Below, piece by piece: positions 8,647-18,100 of a stretch of 64,000 bases of DNA. The notes under the pieces are model-generated. The model searched no databases. It had not been told where the DNA came from and worked only from the letters and a program-made list of their open reading frames with translations. The DNA is taken from positions 1 to 64,000 of the IMG/VR virus record IMGVR_UViG_3300022602_004810; one strand, given 5' to 3'. This DNA comes from a virus. Position 1 is the first letter of the stretch. Every line of letters begins with the position of its first letter. The position numbers and the translations under genes were made by a program.

Positions 8647-9147
8647 CTACTTAGTAATTTTTGTAACATTATTATCTGCCTTTAATAATTTTAATGTTTC
8701 AGCATGTGCTACACGTTTGCGTAGACTACTCGAACTAAACGAGTGGTCACGTTTATTATAAATTAATTCGATGCCGCGATATAGGCATTCTTCCTTGCCA
8801 GTAAAATCAGTATGTTGATATTCTTCACCTAATACACGCACATCAAGTGGTAAAATTAATAATAAGTCAATTAGATCTTGTTCTGTTTGGTAGATAACAA
8901 CCTCATCTACATAGCGACAAGCGGCCAATTGGATCTGACGTTCTACAATACTTTGAACAGGCTTGTTCTTAGTATCTGGACGATCAATAGTTGGATCTGT
9001 TTGTAGGCCACAAATTAAATAATCACAATGGTTTTTAGCTTCACTTAACATAGCTATATGGCCAGCATGTAACATGTCAAATGTACTAAAGGTAATGCCG
9101 ATCTTTTTACCTTCTACTTTAAGCTCTTTAATTTTATTGAATATCAT
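8647..9147 (-). CDS. Cytidylyltransferase-like nucleotidyltransferase (TagD/RfaE family)
   Basis: A 166-aa protein with the HxGH nucleotidyltransferase signature at about residues 25-30 (TFDMLHAGHIAML) and the C-terminal SSSSLRKR segment that stands in for the STSxIR motif. These enzymes activate glycerol-3-phosphate, ethanolamine phosphate or heptose-1-phosphate with CTP or ATP for envelope polymer synthesis. The substrate cannot be told from sequence. It starts by ATGA overlap with the SGNH gene and is followed by the small membrane protein gene. Confidence 0.85.
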   Translation of the reverse strand: MIFNKIKELKVEGKKIGITFSTFDMLHAGHIAMLSEAKNHCDYLICGLQTDPTIDRPDTKNKPVQSIVERQIQLAACRYVDEVVIYQTEQDLIDLLLILPLDVRVLGEEYQHTDFTGKEECLYRGIELIYNKRDHSFSSSSLRKRVAHAETLKLLKADNNVTKITK

Positions 9148-9863
9148 AATTTCAACTTACCTATAATATAATTAAATAATATTTCGTGCCCCTGTTTATT
9201 TGGGTGAAATCCATCTGGCCAAAATATTGATTCTCTATACATTTTCCAACATTTTTCACTATGGTACATTTCATCAACAACTTTATGACGAAGCTCATAT
9301 AACCATGTATCATCGAATAGATCTGCTACATCAGACAGTCTGTAATCACTACTTGTCCATTGCGGGAATAAATTTTTATATTCTTCAAAATGTCCTACTA
9401 GTAAATATACCCAACTTGGAACAAGAGGAATAATATTTTCGAAATTATTAAATGCTTCTAAATATAGGTCTTCTTTACCGCCAATAACATAAATTTTCGT
9501 ATTAAACTCAATTCCTAATTCATTTAATTTTTTGTAAGTATTTTGTAGTAGATTATGTTTTAACGGAACTATTCCGTTAAATTTTTGAATTTCTTTAGAT
9601 AAATTCAGATCGTATGGTCGCAGATCACGTATGGAATCAGTCTGAATGAATAATATAATATCACCATGTTTATAATGTTCAGTTAAACTATTTTTTAATC
9701 GATCGATGCTGAAAAGATTAGAAGAGTTGCCTTCTGAAGAATTTACTACAGTATATCCAGAATCAATGAAATGTTGTTGTAATCCCGGATGACTTATACT
9801 ATATACATCATCAACACAAGTCCATTCACCACACCCCCAACTATCACCACCGATGAATATCAT
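9144..9863 (-). CDS. SGNH/GDSL-like hydrolase-fold protein
   Basis: A 239-aa protein. Block I is near the N-terminus as GGDSWGCGEW, where Ser of GDS would be the nucleophile. Block V is near the C-terminus as DGFHPNKQGH (Asp and His of the triad). The Asn block is less clear (SSEGNSSN). SGNH enzymes act on esters, including acyl groups on surface sugars. It overlaps clpS by ATGA and the nucleotidyltransferase gene by ATGA, forming one transcription unit. Another SGNH protein lies at 58912-59814. Confidence 0.75.
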   Translation of the reverse strand: MIFIGGDSWGCGEWTCVDDVYSISHPGLQQHFIDSGYTVVNSSEGNSSNLFSIDRLKNSLTEHYKHGDIILFIQTDSIRDLRPYDLNLSKEIQKFNGIVPLKHNLLQNTYKKLNELGIEFNTKIYVIGGKEDLYLEAFNNFENIIPLVPSWVYLLVGHFEEYKNLFPQWTSSDYRLSDVADLFDDTWLYELRHKVVDEMYHSEKCWKMYRESIFWPDGFHPNKQGHEILFNYIIGKLKL

Positions 9864-10168
9864 ACATTAGGTTCAATTTTAATATTCAACGGAAAACCGT
9901 TATTACGAGCTAACTGTGTAACTTCAACACCTTTTTGCTCAGCCATCTCATAAGGCAACACAGCCGCGGTGCCTGCACCTTGTTCATGGATTACCTGTGT
10001 TAGCAACATAGCATCTTCTGGCTTGTAGTCAAAAATAGTAACCAGACTTTCAATTACAAATTCCATAGTAGTAACATTATCATTGATATAGATAACACGA
10101 TACATTGGAGGTTCTTGTAACTCTAAATTAGGAACAGGTTTTGTTCTTGTAATAGCTTTAGTACTCAT
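9860..10168 (-). CDS. clpS: ClpS, adaptor for ClpAP protease
   Basis: A 102-aa protein (E. coli 106 aa). The N-degron pocket residues are seen in YRVIYINDNVTTMEFVIESL (Asn-Asp, Thr, Met) and in VIHEQG (His). The disordered N-terminus (MSTKAITRTKPVPN) is the part that in the family engages ClpA. I start at this ATG because it has an AAAGGATTTCG site; a longer reading frame begins with GTG inside the upstream terminator. ClpS delivers N-end-rule substrates to ClpAP. A phage copy could redirect host proteolysis. Confidence 0.92.
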   Translation of the reverse strand: MSTKAITRTKPVPNLELQEPPMYRVIYINDNVTTMEFVIESLVTIFDYKPEDAMLLTQVIHEQGAGTAAVLPYEMAEQKGVEVTQLARNNGFPLNIKIEPNV

Positions 10169-10196
10169 CGAAATCCTTTGCTTTGTTGCGGAATAA

Positions 10197-10220
10197 AAGG
10201 GTGGTATTTCTACCACCCTT
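10197..10220 (-). terminator. Rho-independent terminator after hsp20
   Basis: On the minus strand, a perfect 10-bp stem (AAGGGTGGTA/TACCACCCTT) with a GAAA tetraloop is followed by TTATT. It lies 13 bp past the hsp20 stop and upstream of the clpS ribosome site, so it separates the dnaK-hsp20 unit from clpS and the genes after it. Confidence 0.85.
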
Positions 10221-10232
10221 GCTTATATTATA

Positions 10233-10676
10233 CTACTTTTCAAATGTAATTGCAATCGTTTTCTTAGTAGATTCTGGAATGAAAATCTCCACATTTACCT
10301 TTAAGATACCATTGCGAACATTAGCACTCTTAACTTCTGCGTCGTCCGGTAATGCAAATGTACGAGTAAAGTTACGTGCTGCAATACCTTGATGTAGATA
10401 GTTGCCTACATTCTCGATAGTATTGCTGTTAGTTTCACCTTTGATGACTAACTCTCCGTCGATTAATTCAACAGTTAGTTCGTCTTCTTCAAAACCTGCT
10501 ACAGCTACTTCGATAGCATATTCAGTTTCGGCGATGCGAACAATGTTGTACGGTGGATAGTTAGTGTTGTTTAGTTTTTCCTGTGTTCGAGCAAGTTCTT
10601 CAAACATACGATCAAACCCAATAGCAAAACGTGGTAATGTTTCTAAGTCAAATCTAGTTAAATGATATTGTTTCAT
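10233..10676 (-). CDS. Small heat-shock protein, IbpA-like Hsp20
   Basis: A 147-aa alpha-crystallin-domain protein. FAIGFDRMFEEL and YPPYNIVRIAETEYAIEVAV match E. coli IbpA (AIGFDRLF, YPPYNVELV). LHQGIAARNFTRTFALPDD follows, and the C-terminal IxI-type motif is in KKTIAITFEK. It is an ATP-independent holdase that keeps unfolded proteins accessible to DnaK. The ATG at this position has a clear AAAGGAGAATAAT ribosome site; a longer frame extends into dnaK and was not used. It lies 1 bp after dnaK and is followed by a terminator, so the two chaperones are co-expressed. Confidence 0.93.
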   Translation of the reverse strand: MKQYHLTRFDLETLPRFAIGFDRMFEELARTQEKLNNTNYPPYNIVRIAETEYAIEVAVAGFEEDELTVELIDGELVIKGETNSNTIENVGNYLHQGIAARNFTRTFALPDDAEVKSANVRNGILKVNVEIFIPESTKKTIAITFEK

Positions 10677-10677
10677 A

Positions 10678-12573
10678 TTATTCTCCTTTCTTAACTTCTG
10701 TAAATTCTGCATCAACTACCCCGTCATCTGATTGTGTTGACTCGGTAGTACCTGGTTGCACTTCTGGTTGTGGTGTAGGTTGACTAACAGCGGCCAATGC
10801 TTGTATTAGTTTACCAACTGTTTCTTGAATAGTCTGTACATCTTCTGCTTTAACAGCATCTTCTACAGCTTTAACAGCTGATTCAACTGATGTTTTTTGC
10901 TCGTCAGTTAAATTTTCATTTTCCTTAAGAGCTTTGTTAGCATCGTGAATTTGAGCATCTGCTACGTTTTTGGCTTGTACTAACTCAACAGCTTTTTTAT
11001 CAGCTTCTGCGTTGGCTTCTGCATCTTGTACCATTTTCTCAATTTCAGCTTCACTTAGACCACTGTTGGCTTTGATAGTGATCTTGTTTTCTTTGCCAGT
11101 GTTCTTATCTTTAGCTGATACTTTTAAGATACCATTAGCATCAATGTCAAGCGTGATTTCAATCTGTGGTTGGCCGCGACGTTGTGGTTCAATTCCTTCC
11201 AAATTAAACTGTCCGAGTACTTTGTTATCTCGAACAAATTCACGTTCACCTTGGGCAATTACCACAGTCACAGCTGGTTGGTTATCATCTGCTGTTGAGA
11301 ACACTTGACTAGCCTTAGTAGGAATAGTAGTATTCTTTTTAATCAACTTGGTCATAACACCACCAAGTGTTTCGATACCCAGTGATAATGGAGTAACATC
11401 TAGTAACAACACGTCTTGTTTATCACCAGCTAACACAGCACCTTGAATAGCCGCGCCTACTGCTACAGCTTCGTCTGGATTAACGTCTTTACGTGGTGCT
11501 TTGCCAAATAGTTGCTCAACAGCGGCTTGCACTTTGGGCATACGTGTTTGACCACCAACTAGAATAACTTCATCAATGTCTGCAGCTGTAACACCAGCGT
11601 CTTTTAATGCTACTTTACATGGCTCAATTGAACGAGTAATTAGTTCTTCAACCAATGATTCAAACTTACTACGTGTAATAGTCACATTTAAGTGTTTAGG
11701 ACCTGTAGCGTCCGCTGTAACATATGGTAAGTTTACAGTAGTTTGTGCTGAACTAGATAGTTCAATCTTAGCCTTTTCAGCCGCATCTTTCAAACGTTGT
11801 AGAGCTAAGACGTCTTTGCTTAGGTCAACACCACTTTCTTTCATGAACTCATCAATTACATAGTCCATTAAGCGTTGGTCAAAGTCTTCACCGCCAAGGA
11901 ATGTGTCACCATTGGTTGAAAGTACTTCGAATTGTTTGTCACCGTCAACGTTGGCAATTTCAATGATTGATACGTCAAATGTACCACCACCTAGATCATA
12001 TACAGCGATCTTACGATCCTTCTTATCACCCTTGTCTTCACCATATGCTAGTGCGGCCGCTGTTGGCTCATTGATGATACGTAGAACTTCTAGACCAGCA
12101 ATAGTACCCGCATCTTTAGTTGCTTGACGTTGTGCGTCATTGAAGTAAGCTGGTACAGTAATAACAGCCTGTGTTACTTCGTGACCTAGGTAATCTTCTG
12201 CTGTTTTCTTCATTTTTTTAAGAACTTCAGCTGAAATCTGTGGTGGTGCTAGTTTTTGTTCGTCAATTTGTACCCACGCATCACCGTTTGTGTTTTCCAC
12301 AATTTGATATGGCATTAGGTCAATATCTTTTTGTACAGCAGGTTCTTTAAATTTACGACCAATCAAGCGTTTTGCCGCATAGATTGTTTTCTTTGGATTT
12401 GTAACTGCTTGGCGTTTAGCACTTGCGCCAACTAAGACTTCGTCGCCATAGGCAACAATACTAGGTGTAGTACGAGCACCTTCGTTGTTTTCAATTACTT
12501 TTGGTTTGTTATTTTCAAGAATGGCAACACATGAGTTTGTGGTACCTAAGTCAATACCTATGATCTTAGACAT
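10678..12573 (-). CDS. dnaK: DnaK (Hsp70 chaperone), full length
   Basis: A 631-aa protein (E. coli 638 aa), with the whole Hsp70 architecture. It has phosphate-1 loop [10 protein letters not shown], phosphate-2 [12 protein letters not shown], the ADP loop [10 protein letters not shown], linker [18 protein letters not shown], the substrate-binding domain, and a lid ending [15 protein letters not shown] with the EEVD-like bacterial tail. No key residue is missing. No dnaJ or grpE is visible in the window, so host co-chaperones would be used. Chains such as [22 protein letters not shown] recall betaproteobacterial DnaK. The start is ATG with AAAGGAGAAACTAT. A leader ORF and two hairpins lie just upstream. 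Confidence 0.97.
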   Translation of the reverse strand: MSKIIGIDLGTTNSCVAILENNKPKVIENNEGARTTPSIVAYGDEVLVGASAKRQAVTNPKKTIYAAKRLIGRKFKEPAVQKDIDLMPYQIVENTNGDAWVQIDEQKLAPPQISAEVLKKMKKTAEDYLGHEVTQAVITVPAYFNDAQRQATKDAGTIAGLEVLRIINEPTAAALAYGEDKGDKKDRKIAVYDLGGGTFDVSIIEIANVDGDKQFEVLSTNGDTFLGGEDFDQRLMDYVIDEFMKESGVDLSKDVLALQRLKDAAEKAKIELSSSAQTTVNLPYVTADATGPKHLNVTITRSKFESLVEELITRSIEPCKVALKDAGVTAADIDEVILVGGQTRMPKVQAAVEQLFGKAPRKDVNPDEAVAVGAAIQGAVLAGDKQDVLLLDVTPLSLGIETLGGVMTKLIKKNTTIPTKASQVFSTADDNQPAVTVVIAQGEREFVRDNKVLGQFNLEGIEPQRRGQPQIEITLDIDANGILKVSAKDKNTGKENKITIKANSGLSEAEIEKMVQDAEANAEADKKAVELVQAKNVADAQIHDANKALKENENLTDEQKTSVESAVKAVEDAVKAEDVQTIQETVGKLIQALAAVSQPTPQPEVQPGTTESTQSDDGVVDAEFTEVKKGE

Positions 12574-12606
12574 ATAGTTTCTCCTTTATTAAGCAAGATC
12601 TAAAAC

Positions 12607-12657
12607 GTAGAGCCCTAATTAGGCACTCTACCATACGTTGGGAAGCCAAAGCCTCCC
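12607..12657 (-). promoter_or_regulatory. Tandem hairpins between leader ORF and dnaK (attenuator-like)
   Basis: On the minus strand, hairpin 1 is GGGAGGC-TTTG-GCTTCCC (12640-12657), inside the leader ORF. Hairpin 2 is GTAGAG..CTCTAC (12607-12631), with a partly paired GCC/GGG core; its loop holds the leader stop codon, and GTTTTAG follows it, like a weak intrinsic terminator. A ribosome on the leader would melt hairpin 1 and cover hairpin 2. The layout resembles attenuation or a temperature-sensitive leader, but this is inferred from sequence only. Confidence 0.5.
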
Positions 12658-12680
12658 ACTTCTGTATCAGAATTATTCAT
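12615..12680 (-). CDS. 21-aa leader peptide/microprotein upstream of dnaK
   Basis: A 21-codon ORF translating to MNNSDTEVGGFGFPTYGRVP plus a final N, then TAG. It has the best ribosome site in the area (AAAGGAGGAACGCAG before ATG), better than that of dnaK itself. It lies 42 bp before dnaK with two hairpins overlapping it. It is either a regulatory leader peptide or a small structural/effector protein made in high amounts. No homologue is known to me. Confidence 0.55.
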   Translation of the reverse strand: MNNSDTEVGGFGFPTYGRVPN

Positions 12681-12741
12681 TCTGCGTTCCTCCTTTAGCA
12701 AGTTTAGCCGCCTGCAATTAAGTATAAATCAGCGGTATAAG

Positions 12742-12749
12742 TATTTATT
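12742..12749 (-). promoter_or_regulatory. Late-type promoter box for the dnaK leader
   Basis: The minus strand reads AAATAAATACTTATACC, an AATAAATA box close to the T4 late -10 element TATAAATA. It lies about 60 nt upstream of the 21-aa leader ORF and just downstream of the bS21 gene. No -35 is needed for phage late promoters. Confidence 0.45.
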
Positions 12750-12770
12750 TCTGCTACAAACTATTATATA

Positions 12771-13004
12771 CTAATATAATTTGTCAGGCAATTGTTGGCT
12801 TTGAAGTTTCTTCTTCCAACGATTTTTAGCTGCTGCAGCTTTACGTTTTTTCTTCGTAGTAGGTTTTTCGTACTCGCTACGATCACGTAGTTCTTGAAGT
12901 AGACCGCTGTCCTGAATCTTCTTCTTAAATTTTCGAATAGCCTGTTCTGCGTTGTCATTACGAACGTAAACTGTGCCACCTTTCAATGAATTTTCAAATG
13001 CCAT
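12771..13004 (-). CDS. rpsU: Ribosomal protein bS21
   Basis: A 77-aa basic protein. It matches bS21 with VRNDNAEQAIRKFKKKIQDS, LLQELRDRSEYEKPTTKKKR (E. coli: FYEKPTTERKR) and a Lys/Arg-rich C-terminus ending in LY. bS21 sits on the 30S platform next to the anti-Shine-Dalgarno region and helps start selection; phage-encoded copies are thought to bias initiation toward phage mRNAs. The ribosome site is AAGGAAAG. Upstream is GTAAATAATATACTATTATAAC, which could serve as a late or sigma70 -10. Confidence 0.95.
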   Translation of the reverse strand: MAFENSLKGGTVYVRNDNAEQAIRKFKKKIQDSGLLQELRDRSEYEKPTTKKKRKAAAAKNRWKKKLQSQQLPDKLY

Positions 13005-13068
13005 TAATATCTTTCCTTAGTTATAATAGTATATTATTTACCATAATAGTCTAAATTATATATGCTTT

Positions 13069-13401
13069 TTATTCGGAAGTCAATGGCTCATTGTCTATTT
13101 TGGTAAAATATTCTCTAAGATCATTTACTGTACTATAGCGATCGCTGAATGTAATTTGTACTTGACTAGCGTCTTTAATAAAAGTTTTATCTAGGTTTGA
13201 ACTCAAATGGTTTAACCATTCTAGATCTCCGGTGTCGCCTTTGTAAAGATATATGTCATAGTTCTGTTTGCTTAAACTACAAAAGGTTGCTAGATTAGCA
13301 ACATCATCTAGGTCAGCGTCAACTAATAATACTGTGTGGTTTAGGGATTTAGGTAGAATATCCGGATATGTGATAAATCTACTGTCTACTTGAATTGTCA
13401 T
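13069..13401 (-). CDS. Hypothetical protein, Rossmann-like
   Basis: A 110-aa acidic protein with alternating beta/alpha segments (HTVLLVDADLDDVANLATFC, YDIYLYKGDTGDLEWLNHL). No catalytic motif is clear. It overlaps the end of the large membrane protein gene upstream by 23 bp, so the two are probably translated together. The function is unknown. Confidence 0.6.
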   Translation of the reverse strand: MTIQVDSRFITYPDILPKSLNHTVLLVDADLDDVANLATFCSLSKQNYDIYLYKGDTGDLEWLNHLSSNLDKTFIKDASQVQITFSDRYSTVNDLREYFTKIDNEPLTSE

Positions 13402-14857
13402 TTAAATACCTTTGAATTTGATCTTTCTCTACATCAGAAAGTAATTCAACATCATACTCTCCGCTGTCTAGTTTGTCAATTAAATGTTTGATATACTCAT
13501 GATCATAGGCATACTGATCTGTTTGCTCTTTGCTGATTTCAATCCATTTTTGTGTGTTCCATTTGTATAGTTTACTTGGTAGGTAATCTACACGTAGAAA
13601 CATATCACCTTTATTTGGATTATCGGGGAACTCTGTGCCAAAACCAGCATTAGGTGCTGGTTCATCGGCACTTATGCTTAGGTCGGGAATAACGACTTGC
13701 TCTACTTTACGTACTGTATTAATTGGCTCTGGATCTGCATGTGGGTGTTCTTTTACTACGTTAATAGTTCTGCCAGAATCAACCAAGGTATAAGTTTCTG
13801 GTTCAACTACCGCAGGTTCTTCTTTGGCTACTAGCCCCACTGTACTTTCACTTTTTGGCCATGTCCATTGTTTGTTTAAGTAACCGTGATTAGCATCCAG
13901 TTCTTTAGCTATTTCCTTACCATGATCAAAAAACTCTCGTTCTGTGTCAAACAAGGTTGAAGACATTGATGTCATTTCTACATTACCTGCGGCGGCTTTA
14001 ATTGCTTCAATCTGTTCTTCTGTAACTTCATCATCCCATTCAGGCCATGCTTCTGTGTCTGGTACCCATTCTTGATGCCAGCCTTTACGCTCATCTTTGT
14101 CTTTACGTGCCCAAGCAATAGTCTGCTCTGCCGCCAAGATTAAAACAAGAGCTAAAGGATCAAATACAAACACTAACAAGATAATAACCCAACGTACAGC
14201 ACGCTCTAGTAAATCAGCATTAGGATTATCACCGTAGATAAGTGCGGCTATGTACTTAATTGGTCCTATGTGGCTTTCAGCAACACGACTTTTGGCCGCA
14301 ATAGGCGCACGTTCTGCTTGTAGTGTGCTAATATTTTTCTGTGCTATACTAATATCTGCTTGTAATGATTTGCGTTCCTTAGCTTGTTGCTTGCGTACTT
14401 GAACAGCACGATTAGCACCCTTGTCATCGTCTGTGCGTCCTAGTAGTTGATCTACTTGGGCATCCATTTGTTTGAGGGCTTGTTTGCTAGTAGCAATATT
14501 ATCTTGTTCCGTTTTAATCTTTTCATCTAATAGAGAAACTTGTGATGAAATATCTTCATTTGCTGTTGATTGCGATAAGTGTGCCGCTGAGAGGTATCCA
14601 AAGATTCCAGTAGAGGTTATTATCATCAGCACTATAATAGCAGGTATAAGATATAACTTAAACTGTAAGGCTGCACGATTCCAATATTTGTGTAACCAGA
14701 CAGTAGCAACAATCTTTGAAATCTCAAGAGTGCAGCCCATAATAATAATAGGTATAACCACTCCAGGAAATATCGCTGTTAGTCCTGTAATTGAATAATA
14801 TGCAGCAACTGCTGATAGCATCAACGCAGTTAACAATGTCATTATACCAAATATCAT
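13379..14857 (-). CDS. Multi-pass membrane protein with coiled coil
   Basis: A 492-aa protein. Three hydrophobic segments lie in the first 90 residues (LLTALMLSAVAAYYSITGL, VVIPIIIMGCTLEI, YLIPAIIVLMIITSTGIFGY). A roughly 120-residue charged coiled coil follows (SLLDEKIKTEQDNIATSKQA), then a fourth hydrophobic segment near residue 225 (VIILLVFVFDPLALVLILAA). The long C-terminal tail is acidic and Trp-rich (WVPDTEAWPEWDDEVTEEQI). It resembles DUF4407-type topology. A role in superinfection exclusion or membrane anchoring is possible, but nothing in the sequence proves it. Confidence 0.7.
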   Translation of the reverse strand: MIFGIMTLLTALMLSAVAAYYSITGLTAIFPGVVIPIIIMGCTLEISKIVATVWLHKYWNRAALQFKLYLIPAIIVLMIITSTGIFGYLSAAHLSQSTANEDISSQVSLLDEKIKTEQDNIATSKQALKQMDAQVDQLLGRTDDDKGANRAVQVRKQQAKERKSLQADISIAQKNISTLQAERAPIAAKSRVAESHIGPIKYIAALIYGDNPNADLLERAVRWVIILLVFVFDPLALVLILAAEQTIAWARKDKDERKGWHQEWVPDTEAWPEWDDEVTEEQIEAIKAAAGNVEMTSMSSTLFDTEREFFDHGKEIAKELDANHGYLNKQWTWPKSESTVGLVAKEEPAVVEPETYTLVDSGRTINVVKEHPHADPEPINTVRKVEQVVIPDLSISADEPAPNAGFGTEFPDNPNKGDMFLRVDYLPSKLYKWNTQKWIEISKEQTDQYAYDHEYIKHLIDKLDSGEYDVELLSDVEKDQIQRYLNDNSSRQ

Positions 14858-14941
14858 AAAATACGGTTTCCAAGATAAATATTAATGTAGTTCGCGATAT
14901 GGGGATATCCAACTACTCTATAACTGATAGGAGTCACAGCA

Positions 14942-15151
14942 ATGATATTTATCACCAATAAATATACAAAATACTATTATAGTATTATTTCAAACGCAAA
15001 GTCAAGAATTTTACCACCAGAAACATATACAGAACGTCACCACATTATACCAAAAAGTTTAGGTGGTAGCAATTCTAAAGATAATTTAGTAAGCCTAACG
15101 GCACGAGAGCAATTGTATAGTAGTGTTACTGATGTTAACAGAAACGGTTAG
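14942..15151 (+). pseudogene. Truncated HNH homing endonuclease remnant
   Basis: A 69-aa plus-strand ORF among minus-strand genes. It has the start of a mobile HNH nuclease (TYTERHHIIPKSLGGSNSKD, then NLVSLTAREQ). In full-length relatives the TAREH segment continues with a His/Trp helix; here the frame runs into unrelated residues (LYSSVTDVNRNG) and stops 4 bp inside the end of the fibre gene. The ribosome site (GATAGGAGTCACAGCA) is intact, so it may still be translated. It is most likely a decaying mobile element. Confidence 0.65.
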
Positions 15152-18100
15152 ATGGTATTGTTACCAATTGCAGTTACAAATAGATTACCTGTTGTGCCAT
15201 CAATGTTAAAATATTTAACATACATGGTCTGGTGTGAAGTAAGAAAAAACGAATAGCCATTGGTAGACTGCGAACTAGCCACACTGTGGTTGAACTGTGT
15301 GCTGCCTCCAGCTGGACTCATTACTAGCACTTCCACTGTTTTGCCTACTGTAGTTGATAAGTTGACCAAGTTGGCAGTGATAGTTGTGCCAGGGCCTGTT
15401 GTGTGTACACGTATCAAATCGTCTGTATCAAAGTTAATTAGAACCACATTGGCCACTATAGTGGGCTTAGTTGCATTGTGTGTGATGCCTTTTGCTGGAG
15501 CAAAGGTTCCCCCAACAGCAACATTGCCTGCTGTGACATTTCCTGCAATGATGTTAGTAACAGACAGGTTGCCAATGGTAACATTGCCTGCCAAATATGC
15601 CGCAACATTAATGTTGCCGTAGGCATTTAGTATCTGACTGGCGTCAATTTGTCCATAAGTAACCTGCCCTGTAGCACTGTTGTAACTTAAGGCTTGTATA
15701 CCTGAATAACTAGAGTGATATCCGATGCCATTGATATAGATGCCACTGTTATACCAAATGCCTTGGCTGCCACCTGTAAATGTTAATTTGCCAATACCGC
15801 CATCATTTTGTAATTGTAGCAAGATATTGTCGTTGCCATCATGTAGTACATAGTTATTATAACTGTCAATTGTAGTATTGCTAAAAGTTACCTTGACGTT
15901 AGTATCATTTACACCCCCAACAATGAATTTGATATCTTTTCCGGCCGTTGCAGTACCTAATATCAAATCACCGCCATCTACTGAGGCATCGGCGTCTAAG
16001 TCGCCCTGAACATATAAGTAACCATCGTTAGCATTTAGACTTGTACCTAGACTGTTGTTAGGATTGCCGTTGTCGTAGTTACTGCCAGCAATACCCATGT
16101 CAATGTAATAAGTAGTGTCAGTGCCGTTATCCGCTGTAGCAATGAAGTCTGTAGTAGCCGCCGTGCCAGTGTTGAGATTTTGTTCTACTATCTGTGCGTA
16201 GCTGTTGATGTTTTCAAATACCTGTATACCAGCATTAGGGAATAGATTGCCTACAGTCTTGGCTGCGCCGCCCGCAAGTATAGTGCCAGTAGCATAGATA
16301 TTGCCTACAAAGTCAGCATCATGAGCTGATAGATATTCAGTGTTCAATCCACTACCATCCGTGTCCCACCAGTTGTTAGTCAAGTCATATAAGAAACTCT
16401 TATAGTAGCTTTGTTGTACATTACCAAGTATAATGCCACCACCATCAATTTGGCTACTTGATGTTGAGTCGTTGGCTAGATATAAGATCTTACCGTTGAC
16501 AGTAGCGTTGATAGCTGTGGTAAATGTACCGTTAACTGTTAAGTTACTGACAGTTAGGTTATTAAATATTGGGTTACTGTTGGCAGAGATTTCTTGTGAT
16601 AACTGTAAACGAAGATTGTTACTGCCTGTGTCTGTAACAGCAAGGCTGTAACTATCGCTGACTAATGTATGTACATCTGTGGTGTCTAGGCTAACATTGC
16701 CTTGGTAAACTCCTGGGTTAAGGAATCCACTACCGGTGGTAATTTGTCTAACCCAATTAGCAGGCACAAAGGCTGTGTTTTGGAATGTGTTGTCGGCAAA
16801 CTTGACACCAGTTGACACTGTGTCGCCATATAAGTTCAAGCCATTGCTGTAGAATGCCGCTGTGGTCTGGATAATATTGCTACCTACAGGTGTAGTCTGT
16901 ATGGTCAAGCGTGTACCAGTTGAGGTGTTACTGGTAAATGTTTCTGCGGCTTCTAGGTTTAAGCGAATGATACTGCCAGCAAAAGCACCATTGCCAGTCC
17001 AACCCTGTCCTGTAAAGCGTAGGATAGTATCGCCTGCTAGAGTAGTACTTGGGCTATCCACCGTGCCACGAGCGGCGCGAGCGGCTACTGCTACATAGGC
17101 ATTTTGTCCTGCGCTAACACCAAATGCGTCAAAGCTGATACGAGTTGGATAATTGTCGTTACCAGTGACCTGTATCATGGTGTTGGCAAAGTTACGTGGC
17201 TGTATATTACCACTTGCTGTGCCAATGATGCTGAGCACTGCCTGTGTATTAGTTAGGGCTATGGGACTGTGTATGGTAGTTAGACCATAGCGAGTAACTG
17301 AGAAAGCATTGTCGCCACCTGGACTGTTGATAGTCAACGGACGATTGATAATTAAATTACCTGTGGCAGACTGTGTGCCAATGCGGAAATCTTCTGCGGG
17401 GTTAGCCAGAGCGATAGTGTTACCATATAAGGTAAACTTGCCCACTGTAAGTCCTGTACCACCACCTACGTATAGGTTACCATCACGAGCACCAATTGTT
17501 TGATCTGTGCCCAGAGTTTCATCAAGTATGTAGATAGTACCTGCGCCTACCCACACATGACGATAACGTTTGTTTGGCGCACCCAAGTCATAGGTGTCGT
17601 CTAATAGAGGAATAAAACTACCTGCTGGCACAATGTTACCACCAATGCCTGGATTAAGTGTGATATCTACATTGCCCACCGTGGTTATTGCTAGGCCAGC
17701 GTTGACTACAGCACGAGTAGTATAGGCCAAGGTATTAGCTAGTAGTGGTGGTAGACTATTTAGGGTGTTGGTAGTGATAATGACATTGGCATTGGCTGTG
17801 TCTGTGGGGTCACCTACAAACAACACAGTAGAATTATAAGGTATGCCCGTGCCTACAATACTATCACCTACTTGTATAGTTGGACTGGAGTGTACATTAC
17901 CATAGAATTGGTACACTGTCCAACCTGGAGCTACACCTGAGATACCGTTGGTTAGGCCATAGTCACCAATGTTTAAGTTATCACTAGGGCCTGTTGAATA
18001 GCGTTCAACATTGTTGATGGTATTTTCAGTGACCACAGCTACAATGTTACTAACGCCTTGAATAACTGATCCCACTGGCACTTTAATGCCTGGAACTGAG

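Noticed and set aside
10169-10216. Longer ClpS with 16 extra N-terminal residues
   Set aside because: The extra codons lie in the terminator hairpin after hsp20 and start with GTG; the ATG at 10168 has its own ribosome site.
12601-12720. Possible tRNA in the gap before dnaK because of two hairpins
   Set aside because: No acceptor stem, anticodon arm or T-loop can be drawn; the hairpins fit a leader ORF and a terminator-like stem.
12764-12979. Second reading frame (71 aa) over bS21
   Set aside because: It overlaps bS21 almost completely; the bS21 frame has the conserved EKPTT motif and ribosome site.
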